From contig JALTWR010000008.1 in the NCBI GenBank assembly GCA_027046965.1, positions 62,001 to 126,000 of the forward strand: a DNA stretch of 64,000 nucleotides. The letters are read 5' to 3'. The position numbers and the translations under genes are program-made. Below the pieces are notes generated by a model. That model was not told where the DNA came from. It did no database searches and was given only the letters and a program-made list of their open reading frames with translations. Shown here one piece after another: positions 1 through 9,492 of this stretch; position 1 is the first letter of the stretch; each line of letters starts with the position of its first letter. This DNA comes from Candidatus Altimarinota bacterium. GTDB taxonomy: Bacteria > Patescibacteriota > Gracilibacteria > Absconditabacterales > Absconditicoccaceae.

Positions 1-1
1 G

Positions 2-364
2 GTTGATTCTGTCACAAAGGAGTTGGTAGGGAATTTGCAAATAGAAAGTAGAGGTTTTGTATATTCCTCAGAGGTTAAAAAGATACACACAAATATTGTC
101 GAATTCGCTAAAAAAAGATATCAAAAATATCTTAAGCAAGACCCTTCTAAGCCGGTAAAAGAAATTTTAAAACAAATAAAAGAAGATTTAAATGATTATT
201 TAACTAAGACTGTGGGTAGAACTCCGATGCTCATACTTTCTTTTGTGTATATAAACAGGAATCCTTCTCAGGTCCCAAATTGAAATTGAGATGAGGATGA
301 TGTTGTTGGCATGACTCTAGAGGAACAATGATGAGAAGCTAAAATATACAGCAAAGAAAAATAG
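2..364 (+). CDS. rnj: Ribonuclease J, C-terminal part (5' end outside window)
   Basis: The visible 120 residues match the C-terminal end of RNase J, the metallo-beta-lactamase-fold endo/5' exonuclease of mRNA decay and rRNA processing. The family traits seen are an ESRGFVY segment near residue 19, a helical stretch, and the closing TVGRTPMLIL segment that corresponds to the T-x-R-x-P-M-I end of the family. Three TGA codons just before the end are read as Gly, and the gene ends at TAG after a short charged tail. The catalytic beta-lactamase and beta-CASP domains lie upstream of the window, so activity cannot be judged here. Confidence 0.85.
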
Positions 365-466
365 AGCACAGTCAATCTATTTTTAAAAAATAAGATATAA
401 TTAGCTTAACATTTTGCAATAAGTCCTTATTATGATAGTAGTTTAATTAAGCTTTAATTGTATTTT

Positions 467-943
467 ATGAAAACCTCATCTTTGAGAGAGAATATAATAG
501 CTATCATCGTCGCAGCCATCTTGTCATTTTTAATAGTGTTTTCAATAGGTAATCTTTGACTTTTGCAAAGTAGTGTTATTTCTCCATCTAGAACGCCTCA
601 AAAGGCTTTAAAGGATGTCGAACTGGTCTTGAAAGGATGAGACATTAATATAGTTTCTAACGTGCCTTTACAAGGAGTTAAATGAATATCTTTAACTTTA
701 TTAGTTAATCCTGAAGTAAAGCTTTCTAGCTGAGTTAGCGTCTCTACTACTTTAAAAGGGGCTCAAATATCCTTTTCAGAAGAATGAGATGGTATTTATA
801 CCTTTTATATAGATTACAAAGGAGATATTAAAAAGTGAGATGTAATTTTGTTATTCCCATTTAGTTGACAAAGTAAAGATATTAATATTGGTGATGTAGT
901 TGTCTCTGATGGGGTTGGACAAGGTAGACAACTAACATTTTAA
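467..943 (+). CDS. Membrane-anchored surface protein, cohesin-like appearance
   Basis: A 158-residue protein not assigned to a family. The N-terminus has a short basic segment and a hydrophobic stretch at about residues 9-33, best read as an uncleaved signal anchor. The rest is beta-rich with alternating hydrophobic residues and ends in a GDVVVSDG-type segment, a layout that recalls cohesin-type or other Ig-like surface domains; that comparison is by eye only. Six or more TGA codons are read as Gly. It lies 20 bases upstream of the larger secreted Ig/Fn3 gene on the same strand, so the two probably share a transcript and a role at the cell surface. Confidence 0.6.
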
Positions 944-963
944 ACTATAATAAGGGCTTTAAG

Positions 964-2673
964 ATGAAAAGAACATTTATAGGTACATTAATAGGTTTGA
1001 TTTCAATGAGTTTTGTTTTAGCGGCTGATCCTGCTGCTATAAAGGTGGACATTTCTCCAAATCCTTTAAAGGCTAATCAAGCTGGAGATTTAATTTTGGA
1101 AGTTGTAGATGCGAATGGGGACACGGTTACTGATTTTGAAGGAGATGTTATTTATTATGTACAAGATGAGAATGGACAACAAGTAACAGATGTTACCTTG
1201 CCCAATGCTGAAGATGATGTTGGGCGATATACCTTTACTTTGGAGGATCAAGGAAAAAAAGTTTTTAGATGATGAATATCTTTTCCCAGTCCTGGTACTT
1301 ATATAGTATATGCTGAATCTTTGGATAATAATGAAATAGCAGGAGAAAAAGAAATAAAGGTTTTGGATGAAAATGAATTAGCTTGATATATATCTATCAC
1401 ATCTCCTATTAGTTGAGAGGTTATAACTACTCCTGTTGCCGCTGTTGTTTGAGAATCAGATCTCCCTAATTCTTTAATTCAGATTTATGTAGATGGTAAA
1501 GAGCTTGTTACAGTTAGAAGTGATGAGTGAGGTAATTTTTCTACCAACATTTCTGGTTTAGAAAAATGAAATCATAGGCTAAAAGCCGTGGTAAAAAGCT
1601 TGGATTGAAATGAAGTAGTTGCTCAATCTGAAGAAGTGCCATTTGTTTATGATTTTGACGATAATCTTTTGGAATCTATTACTTTTTTACCATCGAATGT
1701 AGTAAAAGTTGATGAAAAGATTCAAGTAAATGTAAAAGCTCGTGATGATGTTAATAGTGCTATTTTGAAAATATGAGGAAAGGCAGCTCCTATGGCTCAA
1801 GAGGATATAGGGAAGTTTTCCTCTATAGTAGTCCTTAAAGAGGCTGGTACTTATCCTGTATCACTGGTTTTGGAGACGGAAAATTTCTCCAAGACTTATA
1901 CTTGACTAGACCAGATTATAGTTGAAGAAACTCAACCTCATCCTGCAGCGGGAGAGGAATATACTATTAGTAATGTAAAAATTGAACCAATTGCACCAGA
2001 ATCTATAATAATATCTTGGGATTATAGCTGAAACATTCCTGCTTTTGTTGTCAAATATGGTACTGGGGAAGATAATCTTAATTATGGTATTATGGTGAAC
2101 CAGCCAGAGGCTCAGATAAGCGGATTAAATATTAATCAAAAGTATTATTTCAAAATTTTAGGGGTTTCTATTACTCCCCAGGAACTATCTCTACATCCTT
2201 TGTATAAAACCTCAAAATTGATTACAGGGCATTATATGGATACTTTAGAAATTTTATCGGAATCTCCCCAGATATTAGCTTATGCACCATTACAAGGGGA
2301 AGGATGCAAAGTCTCTAATGTTAAAATTAAGAGTGTGGTAGAAAATGGTAAACATTATCTTAAATGGGATCCTGTACCAGGTGCACAAAGATATATAGTT
2401 TATAGATCAGAAAGTCCTGTTGAGACAATTGATCAAATGGAAATATATATGGTTACTACAGGTACTAAGGTTGTATATGATTATAATCCTGATGCTGAAA
2501 AAGATATTTATAATTGGTTTGCTGTAGAAGCTGATTGTGATACTTCTAGAGCTCAAATATGAGAAATTGAGAAAGTGAAAGTTGGGCCATTTGATGTATT
2601 TATTAGACTCTTTATTTTAGGGCTGATCGCTTATTTTGCTTATAAAATTTGGGTACTTTATAGGGAAGTATAA
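964..2673 (+). CDS. Secreted multidomain protein with Ig-like and fibronectin-III-like repeats
   Basis: A 569-residue exported protein. A classical signal peptide covers residues 1-20 (MKR start, hydrophobic core, cleavage near VLA-AD). Then follow an Ig-like region at about 25-130, a second one at about 145-225 opening with TSPISGEVI, a third beta region to about 330, and two Fn3-like domains at about 336-430 and 448-540; the last holds two cysteines about 90 residues apart that could form a disulfide. A single membrane helix (about 545-565) and the short tail YREV anchor it with the bulk outside the cell. Likely role: adhesion or a surface structure, inferred from architecture. A strong terminator follows directly. 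Confidence 0.75.
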
Positions 2674-2700
2674 ACAAAGATAGGATATTATATTTTAAAT

Positions 2701-2730
2701 GTAGGGCATTGTCGGCCCTACTTTTTATTT
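2701..2730 (+). terminator. Rho-independent terminator after the surface protein genes
   Basis: A perfect 7-bp stem GTAGGGC/GCCCTAC with a 7-base loop is followed by TTTTTATTTT. It closes the 467-2673 unit and separates it from the glmS promoter. Confidence 0.9.
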
Positions 2731-2741
2731 TAAGATGAATA

Positions 2742-2769
2742 TTGAAAAGGAGCGGGGAATTTTTATAAA
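2742..2769 (+). promoter_or_regulatory. Predicted sigma70-type promoter of glmS
   Basis: TTGAAA (2742-2747), 16-base spacer, TATAAA (2764-2769), just after a terminator and 31 bases before the glmS ATG. It matches the TTGAAA-N16-TATNNT form seen at several other sites in the window. Confidence 0.6.
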
Positions 2770-2800
2770 AGGGGTGTTTTTATTTTTTAAACAAAATCAT

Positions 2801-4621
2801 ATGTGTGGGATATTTTGATACAAATGAAAAACTCATAATATAAAAGATGTGCTTCTTACTTGACTAAAAAGACTTGAATATCGTGGATATGATTCTGCTG
2901 GTATGGCTTTTTTGAAAAAGTGAGAGGTTAAAGTGGTGAAGGCGCTTGGGAAAGTAGCAAATTTAGAAGAAAAGTTAAGAAATATAACTATAGACAATAG
3001 TTTTGAAGCTGGTATGGCTCATACTAGATGGGCAACTCATGGAGGTGTTACTTTGGAAAATACCCATCCTCATTGGGATTCTGGGCAATCAATTTTTTTA
3101 GTGCATAATTGAATTATTGAAAATTTTAAAGAACTTAAACAAGAGTTGACCAAAAAAGGGTATAGCTTTTATTCTCAGACAGATACTGAAGTAATAGCTA
3201 AACTTCTCGAAGATAATAAAAAAGATACCTTGCTAAAAACAGTGGAAAGTGTATTGCCGTTGCTGGAAGGAGCTTATGCATTGCTGATTTTTTCAAAAGA
3301 TTTTCCTGATGAAATGGTTGCAGTTAGATTTGGGTCGCCTTTGGTTATTGGCTTTAATGATCAAAAAGAAATCTTTTTTTCTTCCGATACCCAAGCTCTA
3401 GCCGGTTTTGCTGATAAGGTGATTTTTCTGGATGATGGAGATGTGGTGGGTGTTAAAGGCAATGATTTTGTGATAAAATCCAATGGTAAGCTTATTTCCA
3501 AAGCTATTGAAAAGATAGATGTTGAATCTTTAAAAGCTGAAAAGTGAGATTTCCCTCATTATATGCTTAAAGAGATATTTGAACAACCAGAAGTTTTGAA
3601 AAATGTATTTAGGGGGAGAGTAGATTTTAAATCAAAAACCTTACATGCAGATGCATTTAGAGAATTGGATAAGCTGGATATTCAAAGAATAGTTTTTATT
3701 GCTTCTTGAACTTCTTATCACGCATGAATAGTAGCTGCAAGATGGTTTGAGGACTTGGTGGGACTAGATACTGGCGTAGAAATCGGTAGTGAGTTTGTAT
3801 ACAAAAATTTTAAGGTGAAGCCTACAGATCTATATGTTTTCATTTCTCAATCTGGAGAAACAGCCGATAGTATAGAAGCATTAAAATTAGTTCAAGCCAA
3901 AGGAGGGAAAACTTTCGGGATAGTTAATGTTGTATGATCAACAATTGCCCGTGTTACGGATATGGGCATGTTTACTAGAGCTGGTACAGAGGTTGGAGTA
4001 GCATCTACCAAAGCCTTTGTGGCTCAGCTTGGTACTTTACTTTTGGTGGCTTTGTATCTGGCTTATAAAAATGGTATTGCCAAGCCTGAGTTTGATAAAA
4101 TTATAGAGGACTTAGCAGCTATCCCTACTAAAATAGAAGAAATTTTGTACCGTGAAAACGCAAATATTAAGGATATTGCTTATCAGCTGGTAGATTATTA
4201 TAATTTTTTCTTTCTAGGAAGACATTATCAGCTTCCTATAGCTATGGAAGGATCTTTAAAATTTAAGGAAATTACTTATTTGCACTCTGAGGCTTATCCA
4301 GCTTGAGAATTAAAGCATGGTCCTTTAGCGCTAATAGACGAAAAAAATCCTTCAATATTGATAGCACCTAATGATCTTATGTTAGAACATAATATTTCTA
4401 CTTTGGAAGAGGTGAGAGCCAGAAAAGGCAAAGTGGTGGTTATTACAGACTCACAAGCAATCAAAGGAGATTGGAATATTAAAATTCCTTCTACAAATAG
4501 ATTTTTGTATCCATTTTTGACAGTTGTAGTATCACAATTACTTGCCTATCATGCTGCTCAAAAATTATGAAGAGAAATAGATAAACCTAGAAATTTGGCC
4601 AAGAGTGTTACGGTTAAATAA
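2801..4621 (+). CDS. glmS: Glutamine--fructose-6-phosphate aminotransferase (isomerizing)
   Basis: Makes glucosamine-6-phosphate from fructose-6-phosphate and glutamine, the first step towards UDP-GlcNAc for peptidoglycan and other glycans. The 606-residue length is normal for the family. The protein opens MCGIFGY, so Cys2 is the N-terminal nucleophile of the glutaminase domain (about 1-220); this fixes the start at 2801 even though an in-frame ATG exists at 2735. Two SIS sugar-isomerase domains follow (SQSGETADS near residue 350; [19 protein letters not shown] near 480), and the end is the usual [11 protein letters not shown]. About ten TGA codons are read as Gly. It has its own promoter and is convergent with the next gene, two bases apart. 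Confidence 0.96.
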
Positions 4622-4623
4622 GT

Positions 4624-5385
4624 TTAATGTAATATATTATCATATATATATTGTTTCGCTTGCTTTAGATCTGAAGTAGTTTTTATCAAGGCGTCATTGT
4701 AGTATATTTCAACTTCTCCGCTCATAGTTTGATAAATCTCTACAACTCACTTTCCGGGGATGTACAATTCATATATTTTGTTGTAATTAGAATTGATAAA
4801 ATTTTGTAATTGTTCTAAAGACTGGAAATCTTTAAATACGCCAGACTGAACTTCAACATTCCGTCAAGATTGAGTCCTTGTAGCTATGAAGATAGTTCCG
4901 TCTGGAGCTTTTATTTCTTTTTGGGAGGTGTTTATAATCTGCTTGATCTGTTTCGCGGTCTGTGAGGTAGGAGTGGTAAGGGTTGTAATTCATATTAAAG
5001 ATATTAACAAAGCACTTAACAAAAAAGCTCAAATTATCTTGTTTTCGGTGCTATTTTTTAAAAATGAAGTAACCAGCAAATAAATTAATAATGCGCCTAG
5101 CCCTATGCTTATCAAGGTAGTAAGAGTTAATGCATTATAGGAGCTCAGCAAAGTTATTATTATCAATGCTAGTGATAATATTAATATTGCTATTCCAAGT
5201 GGACAAAAATAATCAGTTTGTTTGTGCCTATTGTTAAATAGTAGCATTCCCAATATGGCTACTGAGATAATTATAATCAAAATCCAACTAATCCAAGTAG
5301 GCCAACTGTAAAAATAATTAAACAGAGATGTTACTAGTATAGCAAATGTTCCTAGGTGAACTACGATTTTTTGTGACTTTTTCAT
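4624..5385 (-). CDS. Membrane protein with five predicted helices and a C-terminal soluble domain
   Basis: A 253-residue protein of unknown function. The N-terminal half contains about five hydrophobic helices (roughly residues 8-28, 32-50, 64-82, 88-107, 116-136). From about residue 140 a polar domain follows with a KAPDGTIFIATRT strand and paired helices, ending KQYIYDNILH. The start is the ATG at 5383-5385 (MKKSQK), because the longer reading frame upstream begins with a non-ATG codon. TGA at four or five places is Gly. Its stop codon lies two bases from the glmS stop on the other strand. No family recognised. Confidence 0.7.
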
Positions 5386-5511
5386 GAGTATGATATATAT
5401 AATATAAAATGTACGTTGCTTTAAAACTATAAATTTAACAATAAAAGTCAATATGTTTTATTGTATATATACGGGTATTGGCTACCCAATTTTAAAAAAA
5501 GTAAAAATTCC

Positions 5512-5539
5512 TTGAAATGAAATATTAAATAGTTAATAT
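5512..5539 (+). promoter_or_regulatory. Predicted promoter of the tRNA cluster
   Basis: TTGAAA (5512-5517), 16-base spacer, TAATAT (5534-5539), 21 bases before the first tRNA. The seven tRNAs are closely spaced with no terminator visible between them, so one transcript is likely. Confidence 0.5.
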
Positions 5540-5560
5540 TCTTCACGCTTCCAACTAAAT

Positions 5561-5633
5561 TGGGGTGTCGCCAAGTAGGTAAGGCAACGGGCTTTGAACC
5601 CGTCATTCCCAGGTTCGAGTCCTGGCACCCCAG
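5561..5633 (+). tRNA. tRNA-Gln (anticodon TTG)
   Basis: Complete cloverleaf: acceptor TGGGGTG/CACCCCA with the U1-A72 pair and G73 discriminator typical of tRNA-Gln, anticodon loop CTTTGAA, T-loop TTCGAGT. The 3' CCA is not encoded. Confidence 0.93.
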
Positions 5634-5642
5634 TATTTGCAT

Positions 5643-5714
5643 TGCGGGGTGGAGAAGTGGTATCTCGCCGGGCTCATAACCCGGAGGTCGCTGGTTCAAA
5701 TCCAGCCCCCGCAA
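5643..5714 (+). tRNA. Initiator tRNA-fMet (anticodon CAT)
   Basis: The anticodon stem CCGGG/CCCGG contains the three consecutive G-C pairs that mark initiators, with loop CTCATAA. The acceptor stem is TGCGGGG/CCCCGCA, so position 1-72 is a U-A pair instead of the C1/A72 mismatch of E. coli. T-loop TTCAAAT, discriminator A, no encoded CCA. Confidence 0.93.
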
Positions 5715-5725
5715 ATTATGTTTAT

Positions 5726-5798
5726 TCGGGAGTAGCTTAGCTGGTAGAGCACCTGGCTCTGAACCAGGGGGTCGTAGGTTCGAGTCCTACCTCCCGAG
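5726..5798 (+). tRNA. tRNA-Gln (anticodon CTG)
   Basis: Acceptor TCGGGAG/CTCCCGA with U1-A72 and G73, anticodon stem CCTGG/CCAGG, loop CTCTGAA, T-loop TTCGAGT. It complements the TTG isoacceptor two genes upstream. No encoded CCA. Confidence 0.93.
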
Positions 5799-5816
5799 AA
5801 TTGTGAGAAGCTTAAA

Positions 5817-5898
5817 GCCGAGGTGGTGGAATTGGCAGACACGCCTGGCTTAGAACCAGGTGCCGCAAGGCGTGCGGGTTCAAGTCCCGCCCTCGGTA
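5817..5898 (+). tRNA. tRNA-Leu (anticodon TAG)
   Basis: Class II tRNA with a long variable arm (GCCGCAAGGCGT region), anticodon loop CTTAGAA, T-loop TTCAAGT. The acceptor stem GCCGAGG/CCTCGGT closes with a G1-U72 wobble; discriminator A. No encoded CCA. Confidence 0.92.
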
Positions 5899-5908
5899 TT
5901 GTTTTGTC

Positions 5909-5982
5909 CGGGGACTAGCTCAGATGGCTAGAGCGCTAGTCTTGGGAACTAGAGGTCGTGGGTTCAAGTCCCACGTCCCCGA
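5909..5982 (+). tRNA. tRNA-Pro (anticodon TGG)
   Basis: Acceptor CGGGGAC/GTCCCCG, anticodon stem CTAGT/ACTAG with loop CTTGGGA, T-loop TTCAAGT, discriminator A, no encoded CCA. Confidence 0.93.
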
Positions 5983-5986
5983 AATC

Positions 5987-6060
5987 GGGCGGGTAGCTCA
6001 GTCGGTTAGAGCGCACCTCTGATAAGGGTGAGGTCGGCAGTTCGACCCTGCCCCCGCCCA
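5987..6060 (+). tRNA. tRNA-Ile (anticodon GAT)
   Basis: Acceptor GGGCGGG/CCCGCCC, anticodon stem CACCT/GGGTG with loop CTGATAA, T-loop TTCGACC, discriminator A, no encoded CCA. Confidence 0.93.
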
Positions 6061-6063
6061 TGT

Positions 6064-6135
6064 GCCAGGGTAGCTCAGTGGTAGAGCAGAGGCCTGAAAA
6101 GCCTTGTGTCGGCAGTTCGATCCTGCCCCCTGGCA
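6064..6135 (+). tRNA. tRNA-Phe (anticodon GAA)
   Basis: Acceptor GCCAGGG/CCCTGGC, anticodon loop CTGAAAA, T-loop TTCGATC, discriminator A, no encoded CCA. It is the last of the seven tRNAs; an imperfect hairpin (GCAAC...GTTGC, about 6148-6188) lies between it and the tuf promoter. Confidence 0.92.
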
Positions 6136-6183
6136 ATTCAGATAATGCAACGACTCTCTCCTAGCGCAGAAGCTAAGAAAGAG

Positions 6184-6211
6184 TTGCAATGAAGTATAAA
6201 ATTTATATACT
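6184..6211 (+). promoter_or_regulatory. Predicted promoter of tuf
   Basis: TTGCAA (6184-6189), 16-base spacer, TATACT (6206-6211), 43 bases before the tuf ATG. Confidence 0.55.
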
Positions 6212-6254
6212 TGGCAAGTCATATTCTTTTTAAATACTAAAAAAAACTTAAACG

Positions 6255-7436
6255 ATGGCTTTATCCAAACCCCATGTGAATGTTGGTACTATTGGTCACG
6301 TAGATCACGGTAAGACTACTTTGACTTCGGCTATTTTGCAAGTGTTGGCTACAAAAGGTTGGGCGCAACCTTTGAAGTACGATGATATTGATAAAGCGCC
6401 AGAAGAAAAGGCTAGAGGTATTACTATTAATACAGCTCATGTAGAGTATGAGACAGACAAGAGACATTATGCTCACATTGACTGTCCAGGGCATGCAGAC
6501 TACATCAAAAACATGATCGTTGGTGCGGCTCAAATGGATGGTGCGATCTTGGTTGTTTCTGCTGTAGATGGTCCAATGCCTCAGACAAGAGAGCATATTT
6601 TGTTGGCTAAACAAGTTAATGTGCCAGCGATGGTTGTATTCTTGAACAAGACTGATATGGTGGATGATGAAGAGATGTTGGAATTGGTGGAAGAGGATGT
6701 TAGAGATCTTCTTTCTAAATATGGATATCCAGGTGATGAGGTTCCTGTTATTAAGGGATCTGCTCTTAAGGCTTTGGAAAATCCAGAAGACGAAGAGGGG
6801 CATGCTAAGCCTATTTGGGAATTGGTAAAGGCAATGGATGAATACATTCCTCTTCCTGAAAGAGATATAGATAAGCCATTCTTGCTTCCTATTGAAGATG
6901 TGTTCTCTATTAAAGGTAGAGGTACTGTTGTGACAGGTAGGATTGAGAGAGGTAAAATTAAACTAAATGATGAAGTAGAAATAGTTGGTCTTTCTGATGA
7001 GATTAAAAAGACTGTTGTTACGGGAATTGAGATGTTCCATAAGCAGTTTGAAGAGGCTGAGGCTGGTATGAATGTTGGGTTGCTATTAAGAGGTATTCAA
7101 AAAGATGAAGTAGAAAGAGGGCAGGTATTAGCTGCTCCAGGTAGTATTACTCCACACAAAAAATTTGAAGCAGAGGTGTATGTTCTTAAGAAAGAGGAAG
7201 GAGGTAGACATACTCCATTTATGTCTGGATATAAGCCACAGTTCTATATGAGAACTACAGATGTTACAGGTACTGTTACATTGCCAGAAGGAGTAGAAAT
7301 GGTTATGCCTGGAGATAATGCTAAGATGATAGTAGAGTTGATATATCCAGTTGCTATGGAAGAAGGTATGAGATTTGCTATTAGAGAAGGTGGTAGGACT
7401 GTTGGTGCTGGTGTTGTTACAAAAATTCTAGAATAG
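6255..7436 (+). CDS. tuf: Elongation factor Tu
   Basis: GTPase that delivers aminoacyl-tRNA to the ribosome. The 393 residues include all the GTP-binding motifs: GHVDHGKT (P-loop), the switch I segment [21 protein letters not shown] and GSALKAL, followed by the two beta-barrel domains. It is notable that about 35 glycines are all encoded by GGN and none by TGA, although neighbouring genes use TGA freely; CGA and CGG are absent too. It sits between the tRNA cluster and the S10 operon, without fusA, rpsL or rpsG upstream, and is followed by its own terminator. Confidence 0.98.
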   Translation: MALSKPHVNVGTIGHVDHGKTTLTSAILQVLATKGWAQPLKYDDIDKAPEEKARGITINTAHVEYETDKRHYAHIDCPGHADYIKNMIVGAAQMDGAILVVSAVDGPMPQTREHILLAKQVNVPAMVVFLNKTDMVDDEEMLELVEEDVRDLLSKYGYPGDEVPVIKGSALKALENPEDEEGHAKPIWELVKAMDEYIPLPERDIDKPFLLPIEDVFSIKGRGTVVTGRIERGKIKLNDEVEIVGLSDEIKKTVVTGIEMFHKQFEEAEAGMNVGLLLRGIQKDEVERGQVLAAPGSITPHKKFEAEVYVLKKEEGGRHTPFMSGYKPQFYMRTTDVTGTVTLPEGVEMVMPGDNAKMIVELIYPVAMEEGMRFAIREGGRTVGAGVVTKILE

Positions 7437-7467
7437 TTTGAAATAACTACTCTTAGATAAAAATTTA

Positions 7468-7487
7468 GGGGCCTGGGGCCCCCTTTT
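7468..7487 (+). terminator. Terminator after tuf
   Basis: GGGGCC-TGG-GGCCCC stem-loop followed by CTTTTATA. It separates tuf from rpsJ; no clear promoter is seen in the 18 bases before rpsJ, so partial read-through into the ribosomal operon is likely. Confidence 0.75.
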
Positions 7488-7505
7488 ATAAGTTTAGTAT
7501 TGCTG

Positions 7506-7856
7506 ATGGCAAAAGCAAAGTCAGTGAAGGAGGTGGGAGAGAAAAAAAATACTCCAAAAATCAGGATTAAGCTTAGAAGTTATGACCTTAAGATGTTGGA
7601 GACGTCTGTTGCTAAGGTTCTTGGTCTGTTGGTAAAATCTGGTGCCAAAATTAAATGACCAATTCCGCTTCCTAAAAAAAGAAAGCTATATACTGTGCAA
7701 AGAGCGCATTTTGTTTACAAAGATTCAAGAGAGCAGTTTGAAAAGATAACCTATACAAAACTGATCGATGTGGTAGAGGTTGGTGACAAAACAGTGGAAT
7801 ATTTGCAAAACTTGGTTATTCCTGTAGGAGTATTGGTTGAGGTAAGGATTTATTAG
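7506..7856 (+). CDS. rpsJ: 30S ribosomal protein S10
   Basis: First gene of the S10-spc operon. 116 residues, with the family core IRIKLRSYD near residue 20, the KGPIPLPKKR loop near 52, and the end NLVIPVGVLVEVRIY. The Gly of KGPIPLP is TGA. Compared with the usual 100-105 residues it has an N-terminal lysine-rich extension of about 17 residues. Confidence 0.96.
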
Positions 7857-7883
7857 GTTTTAAATAATTTTATTGTGCTAATT

Positions 7884-8465
7884 ATGAGCTTAGGAATATT
7901 GGCCAAAAAAAGGGAAATGACAAGAGTGTATGAGGATGGTAAGATGGTGCCTGTTACTGTGTTAGAGGTGGTCCCTCAAGAAGTTGTGAGAACAAAGAGG
8001 GCTGAAAAGGATGGTTATAATGCTATAGTAATCTGAACTGGCAAAAAGGAGCTTGATAAAGACAAAGGGATAAAAACTAAATATGTTTATCAAAGGGAGT
8101 TTAGAGTTGATATTTTAGATGTTGCTGAAGAGTTTGTAGACAACTTTTTGAAGGATCTTAAGGAGGTGAAATTAAGAGGAGTTAGTAAAGGAAAAGGGTT
8201 CCAAGGGGTTGTTAAAAGATTTGGTTTTGGCGGAGGCCCAGATACTCACGGTTCTAAGTTCCATAGAGAAATTGGTTCTACTGGTCAAAGAAAACCGAGG
8301 AGAACAGCTAAATGATATCCTATGCCTGGTAGAATGTGAGGAGAAAAAATAACTTTGGCTTCTGTAAAGGTTGTATCAGTTATAGAAAAAGACGGCAAGA
8401 AGTTGATATTGGTTAAGTGATCTGTTCCTGGGGCTTATAATTCTATAATAGAGTTAATGAGATAA
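7884..8465 (+). CDS. rplC: 50S ribosomal protein L3
   Basis: 193 residues. Family signatures: the opening [36 protein letters not shown] near the middle and [23 protein letters not shown]. Several of those glycines are TGA codons. Start chosen at the ATG preceded by an A/T leader, 27 bases after rpsJ. Confidence 0.96.
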
Positions 8466-8488
8466 TTTTAAATAACAATTTAGAGTAA

Positions 8489-9124
8489 ATGGCTTACAAG
8501 TTAGATATTTATGGATTAGATGGTAAGAAAAAAAAGGAGGTAGAATTAAATGAGCAAATATTTAATGAGGCGAATGTTAATGAGTCATTGATTCATGAAT
8601 ATTTATTGTATCAACTCGCAAATGCTCGTTTGCCTATAGCTCACACCAAAACAAGAGGTGAGGTTGATTATTCTGGAAGAAAGCTTCATAGACAAAAGGG
8701 ATTGGGGATGGCTAGAGTGGGAGATGCTGGTTCGCCTATTAGAAGAAAGGGTGGAGTAGCATTTGGACCAAGGAATGATCGTAATTGGAGTAAAAAAATG
8801 CCAAAAAAGATGAGAAGAAAGGCCTTGTTTGGAATACTAACCAAAAAATTATTAGATGAGGAGCTTAGGGGGGTTGAGAGTTTTGATCTTTCTGAAATAA
8901 AGACTAAGGAAGCTTACAAGGCTCTATGAAAATTGAAATTGGAGGGTGTTAAGGTTTTATTGGTGTATAGTACAAAATGAGATTGGCAAAGGGCATTCAG
9001 AAATCTTCCTAATGTTGATTTTGTTGATGTAGGTAACTTAAATCCTCATGCATTATTGTCCCATAAGGTTGTTTTATTTGAAGAGGGTGCTTTGGACAAA
9101 TTAGCTGAAGTTTATTTAAAATAA
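8489..9124 (+). CDS. rplD: 50S ribosomal protein L4
   Basis: 211 residues. Seen are the RQKGLGMARVGDAGSPIRRKGG loop region that lines the exit tunnel, and the C-terminal segment NLNPHALLSHKVVLFEEGALDKL. Two TGA codons near the middle are Gly. L4 is also an early assembly protein and in some bacteria represses the S10 operon; no such leader is visible here. Confidence 0.96.
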
Positions 9125-9133
9125 TATATTCAA

Positions 9134-9472
9134 ATGAATTGGTATCGTGATAGGCTGGCTCAAAGGGCTAAAAAGAGTCAAAGTGTAAAGCTGCTTCAAC
9201 AGGTTAGTGTATATGATATTATAGTTAAGCCAGTTTTGACAGAAAAAACTATGAATATGCAGGAGCAAAAAAATCAATACGTTTTTGTGGTTGATAAAAG
9301 AGCTACTAAAAATGATATTAAAAGAGCTATAAAAGAGATATACGGTGTTGAGCCCATAAAAGTCAATACAATAAATATTCCTGAAAAAAGAAGGTTTAAT
9401 AGATTGGTTAGAAGACCTTTAAAAAAGGCGATAGTGGTGCTAAAAAGTGGAGATAAAATAAATGTTGTTTAA
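9134..9472 (+). CDS. rplW: 50S ribosomal protein L23
   Basis: 112 residues without any TGA. The family core is [24 protein letters not shown] followed by [21 protein letters not shown] and a basic [14 protein letters not shown] stretch. An extension of about 27 residues precedes the usual start. It binds 23S rRNA at the tunnel exit. Confidence 0.95.
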   Translation: MNWYRDRLAQRAKKSQSVKLLQQVSVYDIIVKPVLTEKTMNMQEQKNQYVFVVDKRATKNDIKRAIKEIYGVEPIKVNTINIPEKRRFNRLVRRPLKKAIVVLKSGDKINVV

Positions 9473-9492
9473 AAAATAATATATTTAATATA

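Noticed and set aside
2735-2800. An upstream in-frame ATG extending GlmS by 22 residues
   Set aside because: The glutaminase nucleophile must be the residue after the initiator Met; MCG at 2801 satisfies this, and the extension overlaps the promoter region.
5473-5491. Small hairpin GGGTA-TTGGC-TACCC followed by AATTTT
   Set aside because: Stem is only five bases and no gene ends just before it; not convincing as a terminator.
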